From contig CAZIXF010000003.1 in assembly GCA_964543195.1 (NCBI GenBank), positions 87,783-151,782 on the forward strand: DNA of 64,000 nt, given 5' to 3'. The DNA is from JAGTVG01 sp964543195 (GTDB lineage: Bacteria > Bacteroidota > Bacteroidia > Cytophagales > Cyclobacteriaceae). Both the position numbers and the translations under genes were made by a program. The notes under the pieces are model-generated. The model saw only the letters and a list, made by a program, of their open reading frames with translations, was not told the DNA's origin and did not search any database. How positions within the stretch are numbered: position 1 is the stretch's first letter; each line of letters opens with the position of its first letter. Shown here piece after piece: positions 10,216-19,922 of this stretch.

Positions 10216-11478
10216 ATGGCGAATATTATTGCATCAATCATTACTATAGGGGAAGAGATCCTTTACGGTCATACATTGGACACCAATTCTCAGTTCATAG
10301 GTGAGCAGTTGACTGCCGTTGGTATTAAAGTAGGATTGAAACTCTCAACCGGGGATCAAAAGGATACAATACTCGATGCATTGGATCATGCTGAAAAAAG
10401 ATCGGATTTAATCCTGATTACCGGAGGGCTGGGGCCCACCAGTGACGATATTACCAAAAAATGTCTTGCCGATTTTTTTAATGTGGGAATGAAAATGAAT
10501 GAGGAGGCATTACGCCAGGTTGAGTTGTATTTCAGGAGGCGCGGTTTTACTTTAACTGAAACCAACCGGAATCAGGCCATGATCCCGGAAAATGCCCGCC
10601 TGATCATTAATGATGTGGGCACTGCTGCCGGCATGTGGTTTGACAAGAAAAATAAAACTTTTATTTCCATGCCCGGAGTACCCCATGAGATGCAGCAGAT
10701 GATGATTGAAAAAATAATTCCGGAAATCAAAAAAAAGTATCATGCTCCGGCAATATTCCATAAACACATTATGACGGCAGGCATTGGTGAGTCATGGCTG
10801 GCCGAAAAGATCCTTGAATGGGAAAATAACCTGCCGCCCAATATGTCGCTTGCCTATCTTCCTGGTTACGGTCAGGTTAAATTAAGGATTACGGGTCAGG
10901 GCACTGACCAGGAGAAACTTAAGCGTGCGCTGGACCAACAATCCGCTGAGCTCAGGAAATACATTAATGAATATATTTATGGTGAAGATGGCATTTCTCT
11001 TCAGGAAAGGATCGGGCAATTATTGACTGAACAGCATCAAACCCTCTCTCTGGCCGAAAGTTGTACCGGGGGTTATCTGGCCCATCTTATTACGACTGTT
11101 CCCGGCAGTTCGAACTATTTCATTTCGGGCCTTGTGGCCTATCATAATCAGGTAAAAATGGATTTGTTGGGGGTAAAGAAGCAAACGCTCGAGCGTGTGG
11201 GTGCAGTAAGTGAGGAGACGGTAAAAGAAATGGCTTCGGGAGTAAGAAATCGGTTCTATACGGATTTCGGCGTGGCTACCAGCGGTATATCAGGCCCGGG
11301 AGGCGGTACGCCCGAAAAGCCGGTTGGCACGGTATGGATTGCAGTGGCTGATGGGCATTCCTGTGTGGCTCAGCGATATTCTATTCCTAAAAACCGGATC
11401 AATAACATTAAATACGCTTCTGTGGCTGCTCTCGTAATGCTTTGGCAAAGAATAGTTCAAAAAAATGGAACTGATTGA
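10216..11478 (+). CDS. cinA: CinA family nicotinamide-nucleotide amidohydrolase / competence-damage protein
   Basis: The 420-residue protein has the two-domain CinA layout: an N-terminal MoCF-like domain (IITIGEEILYGHTLDTNSQ; ITGGLGPTSDDITK) and a C-terminal amidase domain (SLAESCTGGYLAHLITTVPG; SGISGPGGGTPEKPVGTVW). The known activities are ADP-ribose pyrophosphatase and nicotinamide mononucleotide deamidase, in pyridine nucleotide salvage. The gene begins one base after the stop of the subtilase gene and is followed 45 bases later by an E2 acyltransferase gene, so the three may be co-transcribed without an obvious functional link. Confidence 0.93.
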   Translation: MANIIASIITIGEEILYGHTLDTNSQFIGEQLTAVGIKVGLKLSTGDQKDTILDALDHAEKRSDLILITGGLGPTSDDITKKCLADFFNVGMKMNEEALRQVELYFRRRGFTLTETNRNQAMIPENARLIINDVGTAAGMWFDKKNKTFISMPGVPHEMQQMMIEKIIPEIKKKYHAPAIFHKHIMTAGIGESWLAEKILEWENNLPPNMSLAYLPGYGQVKLRITGQGTDQEKLKRALDQQSAELRKYINEYIYGEDGISLQERIGQLLTEQHQTLSLAESCTGGYLAHLITTVPGSSNYFISGLVAYHNQVKMDLLGVKKQTLERVGAVSEETVKEMASGVRNRFYTDFGVATSGISGPGGGTPEKPVGTVWIAVADGHSCVAQRYSIPKNRINNIKYASVAALVMLWQRIVQKNGTD

Positions 11479-11523
11479 TGAAAATATTAACTTTGTTTCA
11501 TCCCTTTAATCAATAATCCGGAT

Positions 11524-12849
11524 ATGGCACTTGTCGAAATGGTAATGCCCAAAATGGGTGAAAGTATAATGGAAGCCACTATTTTAGGCTGGCTTAAAAG
11601 AGAAGGTGATACCATCGAGGAGGATGAATCGGTCCTTGAGGTTGCCACTGATAAGGTAGATACAGAGGTACCTTCCACTATTGGGGGAGTGATAAAGGAG
11701 ATCTTGGCTGGGGAGGGAGAAGTGGTGCCTGTGGGTCAACCCATTGCCATTATTGAAACCGAAGAGGATATCAAGCACCCGCTGGGCCTTGATGATTTAC
11801 CGGATGATTACGAACATCCTGAAGAGTATAGTACAAAGGAAGCCAGCCGGATTTCGGGTCCAACCACAAATGGTTTAACCCAGCTATCCCGTCCCGAGTC
11901 ACATAGATTTTATTCGCCACTTGTAAAGAACATTGCCCGTCAGGAAAATGTGAGTTTGGAAGAACTCGACCAGATCGAAGGAAGCGGTAAGAAAAACAGG
12001 CTTACCAAAAAAGATATTTTAGCCTATGTAGCGGAAAAAAAGGCCCGGGAGGCTGCCAAAATTAAAGAAGTGATATCTGTGGCAGACCGTCCACTCGATG
12101 CAGAATTGACTGAAGTGGGCGATCAGCAATTTAATTCGGGAGAGGATGAGATCATTGAAATGGACCGGATGCGCAAAATGATCGCCGACCGCATGGTGGA
12201 ATCCAAAAAGATCTCCCCACATGTTACTTCATTTGTGGAGGCTGATGTGAGTGGGCTGGTCATGTGGCGTGAAAAGATAAAAGAAGAATATAAGAGGAAG
12301 TACAAACAGAAAATTACCGTTACTCCTATTTTTATCGAAGCAGTTATCAAGGCCATTAAAGATTATCCACTGGTCAATATATCGGTAGAGGGAAATAAAA
12401 TCATCAAAAAGAACAGGATCAATATTGGAATGGCAGTGGCCCTGCCCGGATATAATCTTATCGTTCCGGTTATTCATTATGCCGATCAGTATAATCTTAT
12501 CGGCCTGGTAGAAAAGGTAAACGATCTGGCTTTTCGCGCAAGGAACGGAAAATTAAAACCGGATGAATTGACCGGGGGAACGTATTCCATTACCAATATA
12601 GGATCGTTTGGCAACCTGATGGGAACTCCTGTCATTATGCAACCCCAGGTAGCCATACTGGCATTCGGGGCCATTGTAAAAAAACCTGCCGTGATCAACT
12701 CACCCACCGGAGATGCCATCGGCATCAGGCAGAAGATGTTCATCTCCCATACATATGACCACAGGGTAGTAGACGGATCCCTGGGTGGGCCATTTGTAAG
12801 AAGAGTGGCAGATTATCTCGAGGATTTTGATATTAACCGGGGAATCTGA
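11524..12849 (+). CDS. 2-oxo acid dehydrogenase E2 acyltransferase (lipoyl)
   Basis: The 441-residue protein has one N-terminal lipoyl domain, with the lipoylated Lys44 in ATDKVDTEV. A peripheral-subunit-binding domain follows around residues 135-170 (YSPLVKNIARQENVSLEEL), then a catalytic acyltransferase core ending in DHRVVDG (His413, Asp417). This is the E2 core of a branched-chain 2-oxo acid, pyruvate or 2-oxoglutarate dehydrogenase complex. The E1 and E3 genes are not adjacent, so the substrate cannot be fixed; Bacteroidota relatives are often called branched-chain E2. Length is normal. Confidence 0.92.
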   Translation: MALVEMVMPKMGESIMEATILGWLKREGDTIEEDESVLEVATDKVDTEVPSTIGGVIKEILAGEGEVVPVGQPIAIIETEEDIKHPLGLDDLPDDYEHPEEYSTKEASRISGPTTNGLTQLSRPESHRFYSPLVKNIARQENVSLEELDQIEGSGKKNRLTKKDILAYVAEKKAREAAKIKEVISVADRPLDAELTEVGDQQFNSGEDEIIEMDRMRKMIADRMVESKKISPHVTSFVEADVSGLVMWREKIKEEYKRKYKQKITVTPIFIEAVIKAIKDYPLVNISVEGNKIIKKNRINIGMAVALPGYNLIVPVIHYADQYNLIGLVEKVNDLAFRARNGKLKPDELTGGTYSITNIGSFGNLMGTPVIMQPQVAILAFGAIVKKPAVINSPTGDAIGIRQKMFISHTYDHRVVDGSLGGPFVRRVADYLEDFDINRGI

Positions 12850-12946
12850 ATTTCAGAGCCAAATACCGGCGGCAGGGATAGCTTGGATAACCGGCTATGA
12901 ATTAACCCTTCAGTTCAGGCACAGAACAATATTGATTACAACCCGA

Positions 12947-13330
12947 TTAAGCCATTTCCGGGTGATTTCTCAGGGTCTGCCGGATAAAATGATTGATAGC
13001 TCCCCGGATATGTTCGGCTTCAGTAATATAAACTTCTTTGTTGGCCTTGAGAAGCTCTTCAAACATATTTTTGCTTAATCCATTGGCAATAACGATCTGA
13101 CAATCCTCAATACAGGTTAGGAATGAGATTTCCTTACTTTTCGTATGGGGTTCAGCAGCTTCATCAATGGATTCCTTATTGGATTGGTTATCCTCTGGTT
13201 TGCTATTATTCGAAACATAAGTTTCATTAATGATTTTTCCGCCGCTAATTTCAAATATAGTAAACCCTTTTATTCTTTTTATATTTGACGAGATCCTTAT
13301 CCCGTCACAAGTTGGTATTGCTATTTTCAT
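12947..13330 (-). CDS. NifX/NifB-type dinitrogenase iron-molybdenum cofactor domain protein
   Basis: The 127-residue protein starts MKIAIPTCDGIRISSNIKRI and contains DCQIVIANGLSKNMFEELLKANKEVYIT, the layout of the small Nitro_FeMo-Co (NifX/NifY) domain. Stand-alone members are common in anaerobes that do not fix nitrogen, where they are thought to bind Fe-S or Mo-Fe clusters. A hydrophilic stretch at residues ~43-66 (NSKPEDNQSNKES) replaces what is normally a short loop. No nif genes are nearby, so a role in nitrogen fixation is not supported. The gene is convergent with the E2 gene and directly downstream of ackA on the same strand. Confidence 0.75.
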   Translation of the reverse strand: MKIAIPTCDGIRISSNIKRIKGFTIFEISGGKIINETYVSNNSKPEDNQSNKESIDEAAEPHTKSKEISFLTCIEDCQIVIANGLSKNMFEELLKANKEVYITEAEHIRGAINHFIRQTLRNHPEMA

Positions 13331-13414
13331 AGTTAAAAAAATCTAACTTAACCAGTTAAATCTAACAAAATTATCAAGTTTTTACAAAATAAATTTTCAG
13401 TTTGATAAAATTCA

Positions 13415-14635
13415 CTAAACCTCTGAGGGCTGCTTTTGTTTTTCCATTATTTCCATCGTGTCCTCGGCGATTACCAGTTCTTCATTGGTGGGGACCACCA
13501 TCACATTCACCTTTGAACCTTCCAGGGATATCTTTTCTTCACTGCCTTTCACCTTCAGGTTTTTATCCTTATCCAATTTTATACCCAGATATTCCATATC
13601 GGAACAGGCCAGTTCGCGAATATGGATATCGTTTTCACCGATACCACCTGTAAAAACTACCATATCCATGCCACCCATTGCCGCACAATAGGACCCGATA
13701 TATTTTTTTATCCGGTAAGCATACATCTGAATGGCCAAACGGGCCCTTTCATTGCCCTGTTCCGCCGCTTTTTCTATCTCCCGCATATCGGATGATATCC
13801 CCGATACGCCCAGAAGACCACTGTGCTTATTGATGAGGGTATTGGCCGCCTGCACCCCGATCTCCTCCTTGTTCATGATAAAGGTGAGTACACCAAGATC
13901 AAGATCACCCGACCGGGTTCCCATGATCATTCCTTCTACGGGGGTAAGGCCCATAGATGTATCTACGGAATCCCCATTCTTAATGGCAGTAATTGAGGCA
14001 CCATTTCCAAGATGACAGGTGATGATCTTTTGATTTTTAATATCGGTTCCCAATATTTCACAGGCACGGTTGGAGACGTATTTATGACTGGTGCCGTGAA
14101 AACCATATTTTCTCAGTCCATATTTTTTATATAATGAATAAGGGATGGCATACATATAAGCGTATTCAGGCATGGTTTGATGAAAAGCCGTATCGAACAC
14201 ACCCACCTGAGGCAGGCCCGGCAATAATTCACTCACGGCATAGATACCTTTAAGGTTCGGAGGGTTATGAAGAGGTGCCAGTTCAGCTACCTCTTCCATC
14301 TTTTTCACCACTTTTTCGGTGATCATTACACTTCCTTTGAAGGTTTCTCCTCCATGTACCACCCGGTGACCCACGGCATTCAGGTTATCAAGGGATTTCA
14401 GTGAACCATGTTTCTTGCTCACCAGTACACCAAGCATATATTCAATACCTGCCTGATGATCCACGATCTCACCGGTGAGTTTCACCTCGTCCCCGTCATT
14501 CCTCGTATTTTTCAGAAAAGATCCCTGCATCCCGATTTTTTCAACAATCCCTTTGGCCAGCACCGTCTTTTCTTCCATATCAAAGAGTTGATACTTGATA
14601 GATGATGAACCTGAATTTATAACTAGTATTTTCAT
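13415..14635 (-). CDS. ackA: Acetate kinase
   Basis: Starting at the ATG at 14635 gives MKILVINSGSSSIKYQLF, the standard N-terminus with the phosphate-binding NSGSSS motif; the longer open frame upstream is not coding. The 406-residue length is typical. Other family signatures are GHRVVHGG, FDTAFHQTMP, YGFHGTSHKYV, HLGNGAS and FTGGIGEN. The enzyme interconverts acetyl phosphate plus ADP with acetate plus ATP. It is the last gene of the minus-strand cluster pta, hydroxyacyl-CoA dehydrogenase, ackA, which would convert acetyl-CoA to acetate with ATP gain. Confidence 0.97.
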   Translation of the reverse strand: MKILVINSGSSSIKYQLFDMEEKTVLAKGIVEKIGMQGSFLKNTRNDGDEVKLTGEIVDHQAGIEYMLGVLVSKKHGSLKSLDNLNAVGHRVVHGGETFKGSVMITEKVVKKMEEVAELAPLHNPPNLKGIYAVSELLPGLPQVGVFDTAFHQTMPEYAYMYAIPYSLYKKYGLRKYGFHGTSHKYVSNRACEILGTDIKNQKIITCHLGNGASITAIKNGDSVDTSMGLTPVEGMIMGTRSGDLDLGVLTFIMNKEEIGVQAANTLINKHSGLLGVSGISSDMREIEKAAEQGNERARLAIQMYAYRIKKYIGSYCAAMGGMDMVVFTGGIGENDIHIRELACSDMEYLGIKLDKDKNLKVKGSEEKISLEGSKVNVMVVPTNEELVIAEDTMEIMEKQKQPSEV

Positions 14636-14675
14636 TGATTTAAGTGTTAAATAAGTAGATAAAAAACGGCCTGTC

Positions 14676-15653
14676 TCAGCAAGGTTCGGGCTGTTCTTCC
14701 AATATTTTTTTTCCTTCCCCGTCATATTTATAAAACCCAACTCCTGTGTTTCGGCCCAGGTGGTTGGCTCTCACCCTTTTTTTCAACATAGGGGAGGCCT
14801 TATACTTGATATCGCCAAATTCACGATACAGGTTATCAAGCCACCGTACCACTATGTCAATACCGATCTTGTCAGCCATTTCAAAAGGTCCGTACGGAAA
14901 CCCAAAACCCAGCTTCATGGTGTTATCGATATCATGCATGCTAGCCACACCTTCCATCATTATTTCGCTGGCTTCATTGATCATCGGTGCGATTAGGCGG
15001 GTACTGATCACTCCCGGTGATTCCACTACAGGTATAATTGTTTTCCCCAGCAGGCGGGCAAATTTACATACCTTCTTATAGGCTTCATCTGAGGTATGCA
15101 GGCTGCGGGCCACTTCAACGATCGGTACATCTCTGGCCGGTGAAAGAAAATGCAGACTTACGCATCTATCAGGATGATCCAACTCGGAACCCAGCTCGGT
15201 AATAACCAGTGTGGTCGAATTGGTGGCAATGATCGCTTTTTCGTCTACCACTCTTTCTATTTCCTTAAAGATCTTTTTTCTCAATTCAACACTGTCCTCG
15301 CGTGTTTTTGACTTAACTGCTTCGATTACTACCTGGCTCCCTTTCAGGTCTTTATACTCAAGTGTTCCTTTTATCCGGGAAAGAATGGCCCTTTTGTCAG
15401 ACTCGGTCATCCCCCATCGTTCTATCTGGTTGTCAAGATCCCGCCTGATCCCATTAATGGCGTCCTCGATCTTCTGATTCGATAATTCAAGGAAAACCAC
15501 ATCGATACCATGATTACTTATTATCCTGGCTATTTCCTGCCCCAGGTTGCCACAGCCCACGATACCCACTTTGTTTATCGTTTCGTGCCGGCCAACTTCT
15601 TCACTTTTGGTCTTGAGCGTATACTCTTCAATTGGTTCTACTTGTTCCGCCAT
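14676..15653 (-). CDS. 3-hydroxyacyl-CoA (3-hydroxybutyryl-CoA) dehydrogenase
   Basis: The ATG at 15653 is the best start (MAEQVEPIEEY); upstream codons overlap the end of pta. After a 33-residue N-terminal extension comes the NAD-binding KVGIVGCGNLGQEIARII motif. The catalytic-domain segments include TNSTTLVITELG, SLHFLSPARDVPIVEV and the C-terminal half GFGFPYGPFEMADKIG with GVGFYKYDGEGKK. Length (325) is slightly above the usual ~285. Family members oxidise 3-hydroxybutyryl-CoA to acetoacetyl-CoA. It is placed between pta and ackA, 11 and 40 bases from its neighbours, suggesting co-transcription with acetyl-phosphate metabolism. Confidence 0.88.
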   Translation of the reverse strand: MAEQVEPIEEYTLKTKSEEVGRHETINKVGIVGCGNLGQEIARIISNHGIDVVFLELSNQKIEDAINGIRRDLDNQIERWGMTESDKRAILSRIKGTLEYKDLKGSQVVIEAVKSKTREDSVELRKKIFKEIERVVDEKAIIATNSTTLVITELGSELDHPDRCVSLHFLSPARDVPIVEVARSLHTSDEAYKKVCKFARLLGKTIIPVVESPGVISTRLIAPMINEASEIMMEGVASMHDIDNTMKLGFGFPYGPFEMADKIGIDIVVRWLDNLYREFGDIKYKASPMLKKRVRANHLGRNTGVGFYKYDGEGKKILEEQPEPC

Positions 15654-15664
15654 GTTCCTATTGT

Positions 15665-16675
15665 TTAGTTTTTGTCTAATCCGGTTGCCTGATTGGCCGT
15701 TACAGCTACCATGTTTACGATGTCGCTTACTGAGCATCCCCTGGAAAGATCATTGATGGGTGCAGCCATGCCCTGCAATATTGGCCCTATTGCTTCGGCA
15801 TTGGCAAGCCTCTGTACAAGTTTGTATGCAATATTTCCGGAATTAAGGTCAGGGAATACCAGCACATTGGCTTTGCCGGCAATAGGACTGCCGGGTGATT
15901 TTTTCTGTCCGATCGATTCCACCAGAGCGGCATCAGCCTGTAATTCCCCATCGATCTTCAGATCGGGATCGATCTTCCGGGCTATCCGGGTGGCATTGAC
16001 TATGCGATCGACCATTTCGTGCCGGGCACTGCCTTTGGTGGAAAAGCTCAGCATGGCCACCCGGGGATCCAGATCTGCTATATCCCTTGCTGTTTTTGCT
16101 GTAGCTACAGCTATTTCACCCAGTTGTTTGTCGTCCGGATCGGGGTGTACGGCACAATCAGCAAACACCAGCACTCCCTCATCACCATAGGGCGAATCGG
16201 GAAGTATCATGATGAAGGCGCCACTGACAATGGAAATGCCGGGCTGGGTTTTTACGAACTGAAATGCCGGGCGAAGTACATCCCCGGTGGCATTCATGGC
16301 TCCGGCTACTTCCCCGTCGGCATCATGGTCTTTTATGAGCAGGCAGGCGAGATAAAGAGGATCTTCAATCAATCTGGATGCCTCCTCCTCAGTGAGTCCT
16401 TTATGTTGCCTCAGTTCTACCATCATCCGGATAAAATGATCTTTCTTTTCATGCTTCTCCGGATCGATAATGATAGCCTTTTCAATGTATTTCAGGTTTA
16501 ACTCTCTGGCTCTTGCAAATAATTTATCTTTATTGGCAATTAAAATGATCCTGGCGATCTCATTTTCCAGAATATAATCGGCAGCCAGTAAGTTTCTTTC
16601 TTCAAGGCTTTCAGGCAGCACAATCCTTTTATTGACTTTCTTGGCTTTGAGCCTGATTTGATCCAGTAACTTCAT
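15665..16675 (-). CDS. pta: Phosphate acetyltransferase
   Basis: The 336-residue protein begins MKLLDQIRLKAKKVNKRIVL and continues PESLEERNLLAADYILE, matching the short single-domain class of Pta. Other matches are SIVSGAFIMILPDSPYGDEGVLVFADCAV and the C-terminal GKANVLVFPDLNSGNIAYKLVQRLA. It converts acetyl-CoA and phosphate to acetyl phosphate. It is the first gene of the minus-strand cluster with the hydroxyacyl-CoA dehydrogenase and ackA. A 222-base A+T-rich spacer to the divergent EI24 gene probably holds its promoter. Confidence 0.96.
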   Translation of the reverse strand: MKLLDQIRLKAKKVNKRIVLPESLEERNLLAADYILENEIARIILIANKDKLFARARELNLKYIEKAIIIDPEKHEKKDHFIRMMVELRQHKGLTEEEASRLIEDPLYLACLLIKDHDADGEVAGAMNATGDVLRPAFQFVKTQPGISIVSGAFIMILPDSPYGDEGVLVFADCAVHPDPDDKQLGEIAVATAKTARDIADLDPRVAMLSFSTKGSARHEMVDRIVNATRIARKIDPDLKIDGELQADAALVESIGQKKSPGSPIAGKANVLVFPDLNSGNIAYKLVQRLANAEAIGPILQGMAAPINDLSRGCSVSDIVNMVAVTANQATGLDKN

Positions 16676-16897
16676 TACTTAAAAATTCTAGATGGTAAAC
16701 TGAAATTTAAAAAATGGTTTCCATAGGGGAAAAATAAAAAATGAACCCTTTATTAAAAACGATACATAACGTTCATTTTTAATAATCATAATTTCGTATA
16801 AAAAGTTCATTTAATATTCAAATTTACTCAAGAACGGCAAGCTTTGGTTGGAATAGCCATTATTTTTTAATAAACTTATATTGAATAATATGATAAG

Positions 16898-17686
16898 GTG
16901 AATTCAGGCGAACAATTATTTGCAGGTATCAACGGGTATGTGCAGTCCATCAGAGCAATAGACAGGAACCGGTTATGGTCTATTATCCTGATACCTGCGG
17001 TGATCAGTCTGGTTATAGCAGTTCTGGTGGGTATGCTGGCCTGGTATACTTCTGACGATATCCTGAATTATATAACCGGCAGCTACTCGTTCAAGGATTA
17101 TGATTCCCGGATCGGAAATCTGGTTGAATTGATCCTCGCCATTCTGGTCCGTGGCCTGGTTTTATTTTTATATCTTAAACTTTTCCGGTATCTCACACTG
17201 ATCGTTCTTTCACCCATGTTTGTTAAGATTGCCGGGATCCTGGACAGGAAAATCGAAGGCAGAGAAGTAAAGATGAACATCCGGTCATTATGTTACTGTT
17301 CTTTCAGGGGGATTAAACTGGCGCTGCGAAATTTTATGCTTGAAATTCTGATCACCTTCATTTTATTTTTCTTTTCACTGCTCATTATCTGGGTAGTACC
17401 CTTATTACCGGCTCTGCTGCTATTGATAGAAAGTTATTTTTTCGGTATGGTTATGATGGATTACAGCTATGAGAAGGACGGATTAACCTTACAGGAAAGC
17501 ATAGGACAGACCAGAAAAAATGCAGGGCTGGCCATTGGAAATGGCCTTGTATTCAATGTAATCCTGTTATTCCCGCTACTTGGAGTTATGTTTGGTCCGA
17601 TACTGGCACTGGTGGCGGCAAGAGTAGCTATTGACGAACTGAAAAACTCAAAATTTTATGTCAATCCAATCCATAAACCCATTTAA
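16898..17686 (+). CDS. EI24 domain-containing inner membrane protein
   Basis: The 262-residue protein starts at GTG (16898) and has about four to five hydrophobic segments, the first at residues ~27-47 (SIILIPAVISLVIAVLVGML). The motif YSYEKDGLTLQESIGQTRKN near residue 190 and the ALVAARVAIDEL tail place it in the EI24/CysZ-like Etoposide-induced 2.4 domain family. CysZ members move sulfate, but most Bacteroidota homologues are uncharacterised. Its 3' end overlaps the following dehydrogenase gene by 29 bases, so the two are almost certainly co-transcribed. Confidence 0.78.
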   Translation: MNSGEQLFAGINGYVQSIRAIDRNRLWSIILIPAVISLVIAVLVGMLAWYTSDDILNYITGSYSFKDYDSRIGNLVELILAILVRGLVLFLYLKLFRYLTLIVLSPMFVKIAGILDRKIEGREVKMNIRSLCYCSFRGIKLALRNFMLEILITFILFFFSLLIIWVVPLLPALLLLIESYFFGMVMMDYSYEKDGLTLQESIGQTRKNAGLAIGNGLVFNVILLFPLLGVMFGPILALVAARVAIDELKNSKFYVNPIHKPI

Positions 17687-19028
17687 CAATCAGGTTATTG
17701 AAGAATTTGATGAATTTACTGATCAGCAGATTGATGCTGCACTGGATAAATCGATCAAAGCATATGATGACTGGAAATATGTGCCTTTTGAAAAAAGAGC
17801 CGCGTATATGAATCAATGTGCCGATCTCCTTGAAACCAATTCAGAATCGTTGGCCGGGGTGATCACCATGGAGATGGGTAAGATAAAAAGTGAATCAATC
17901 GGCGAAATTAAAAAATGTGCCTGGGTATGCCGTTATTATGCTGAAAACGCAGAACGTTTTCTCAAAGAGGAAACATTGCCCGTGGAAGAGGCCGATTCTT
18001 ATATTGCCTATGATCCATTGGGTCCGGTACTCGCGATAATGCCCTGGAATTTTCCCTTCTGGCAGGTTTTCAGGTTTGCCGCCCCCAATATCATGGCAGG
18101 TAACACGGGAATTTTAAAGCATGCTGCCAATGTACCGCAATGTGCCCTCGAAATTGAAAAATTATTCCGGGATTCGGGATTCCCGGAAGGCGTATTCCGG
18201 TCAATTCTGACCCGGAGCAGCAAAATGAGTGGCGTAATCGATGATGGAAGAATAAAGGCGGTAACCCTTACGGGAAGCGATATTGCCGGCCGGAAAGTGG
18301 CTGAAAACGCGGGTAAAAATTTAAAGAAAACGGTGCTTGAGCTTGGGGGAAGTGATCCGTTTATCATTCTCGGCGACGCCGATATAGAAAAAGCGGCAGA
18401 AACGGGTGTAAAGGCCAGGATGATCAACTGTGGACAAAGTTGTATAGCTGCAAAACGCTTTATCCTCGTAAAAGAAATTGCCGATACTTATCTTGAGAAA
18501 TACAGACAATTGATGAGTCAAATGCAGGAAGGGGATCCCTGGGATGATTCAACTGAGGTAGCTCCTATGGCCCGGGAGGATCTCAGGGATGAACTCAGGG
18601 AACAGGTAGACAGATCGAAGGAACTTGGTGCGGCGGTGTTTTACGGGGACGAAAAAATTGAACGCGAAGGGTTCTTTTTTAAACCCACTATCCTTAATAA
18701 AGTGAAACAGGGCATGCCGGCTTTTGACGAGGAGTTATTCGGCCCGGTGGCATCGGTCATCGTGGTTGAGGATGAAGAGGAAGCCATAAAAACAGCCAAC
18801 CAGTCAAAATTCGGGCTTGGAGCCTCCTTATGGACAAAGGATCTTGAAAAAGCACGTTACATGGTTCGCCGGATAGAGAGCGGATCGGTTTTTGTAAATG
18901 CCATGGTGGCTTCACACCCGAAAGTACCTTTTGGAGGAGTTAAAGCTTCCGGATACGGACGTGAATTGTCCCATCTCGGTATCAGGGAGTTCGTGAATAT
19001 TAAATCGGTCTGGATAGAAAGCGCCTAA
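17658..19028 (+). CDS. NAD(P)-dependent succinate-semialdehyde dehydrogenase-like aldehyde dehydrogenase
   Basis: The 456-residue protein has the full active site of the aldehyde dehydrogenase superfamily: MPWNFPFWQVFRFAAPN, the LELGGSDPFIIL general-base Glu, and NCGQSCIAAKRF with the catalytic Cys. Length and the SDPFIIL variant are typical of the Sad/GabD-like branch annotated as succinate-semialdehyde dehydrogenase. The reaction would oxidise succinate semialdehyde to succinate. The gene starts inside the end of the EI24 gene. No GABA aminotransferase is nearby, so the natural substrate is inferred. Confidence 0.88.
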   Translation: MSIQSINPFNNQVIEEFDEFTDQQIDAALDKSIKAYDDWKYVPFEKRAAYMNQCADLLETNSESLAGVITMEMGKIKSESIGEIKKCAWVCRYYAENAERFLKEETLPVEEADSYIAYDPLGPVLAIMPWNFPFWQVFRFAAPNIMAGNTGILKHAANVPQCALEIEKLFRDSGFPEGVFRSILTRSSKMSGVIDDGRIKAVTLTGSDIAGRKVAENAGKNLKKTVLELGGSDPFIILGDADIEKAAETGVKARMINCGQSCIAAKRFILVKEIADTYLEKYRQLMSQMQEGDPWDDSTEVAPMAREDLRDELREQVDRSKELGAAVFYGDEKIEREGFFFKPTILNKVKQGMPAFDEELFGPVASVIVVEDEEEAIKTANQSKFGLGASLWTKDLEKARYMVRRIESGSVFVNAMVASHPKVPFGGVKASGYGRELSHLGIREFVNIKSVWIESA

Positions 19029-19077
19029 TCAGAAAGCGCATAATCAATGATTCCGGGTGCTTACCGGCAATTTCGTA

Positions 19078-19848
19078 TCATATATACCCCGCGAGTTTGT
19101 AAAAAATCAATCCTTCAAGTTCTCTGATTATCTTCTGCCAGTCGGCAAAAGCTGTAGGATCTGGCAACAAAAGCCGGTCAGGAGTGAATTTCCTTTCCGT
19201 GCCATAAAAATCGGTACTGAATCCCTCCGTATGGAGGGAAGTGGCCTCGAAACAAATAAGAGCTCTTCTGAGATGGTAGGCGGAGGTGATGACCAGGTGT
19301 TTTTTATCTCCAAGGCCTTTCTTTTTTAACAATTCTTCTGAATAGAGCGCATTCTCATAGGTGTTGCGTGCCTGATCTTCCACAAGGATGTCCTCGTTAT
19401 CCACTCCGCACAGCCATAAAAACCGTTGCAGGTTATGAGCTTCCTTATGTTTGGTATTGATCAGGTTACTGGAACCTCCCGACACCAGGATATTATTGAT
19501 CTTCCCCATCTTATACAGTTGTACGGCATGGGTGATCCGTCCAGCTCCCCGGAAAAAATAAACACGATCCCGTGGTTCCTTTTCAGAATTGGTAATGCCG
19601 CCCAGCACAATGCCCACCACATAATTATCGGATACCTGTTCCAGCGGAGTAGGGGGTATTTCCCAGAGAAGAAGCGCTTCATTTACAATGAAACGGTTTG
19701 AAAAAAAGAATAAATAGCATATACCCAGTATAAAAAAAATCCTTTTCCATTTTCTGTTCTTCAGGATGATTGACAGTATGAACCATATAAACATCTGTGT
19801 ATAAGGCATCAGCAGAAAGGTGAAAATTTTGGATAGGTAAAAGAACAT
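19078..19848 (-). CDS. YdcF/ElyC/SanA-like DUF218 family membrane protein
   Basis: The 256-residue protein has two N-terminal membrane segments (residues ~5-28 and ~35-55), then a periplasmic DUF218 domain. Conserved segments are YVVGIVLGGI, GRITHAVQLYKMGKINNILVSGG, EDQARNTYENALYSEELL and KHLVITSAYHLRRALICFE. ElyC and SanA homologues affect envelope and peptidoglycan metabolism in enterobacteria; the biochemical activity is not established. The gene is convergent with the dehydrogenase upstream and lies downstream of the ABC transporter gene on the same strand. Confidence 0.82.
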   Translation of the reverse strand: MFFYLSKIFTFLLMPYTQMFIWFILSIILKNRKWKRIFFILGICYLFFFSNRFIVNEALLLWEIPPTPLEQVSDNYVVGIVLGGITNSEKEPRDRVYFFRGAGRITHAVQLYKMGKINNILVSGGSSNLINTKHKEAHNLQRFLWLCGVDNEDILVEDQARNTYENALYSEELLKKKGLGDKKHLVITSAYHLRRALICFEATSLHTEGFSTDFYGTERKFTPDRLLLPDPTAFADWQKIIRELEGLIFYKLAGYI

Positions 19849-19922
19849 GAAGTTTCCGTATTAATGAATAAAATTCGATCAAGGGCTATGGTTACGATAT
19901 TCCGGATCTGATCATCTTGACA

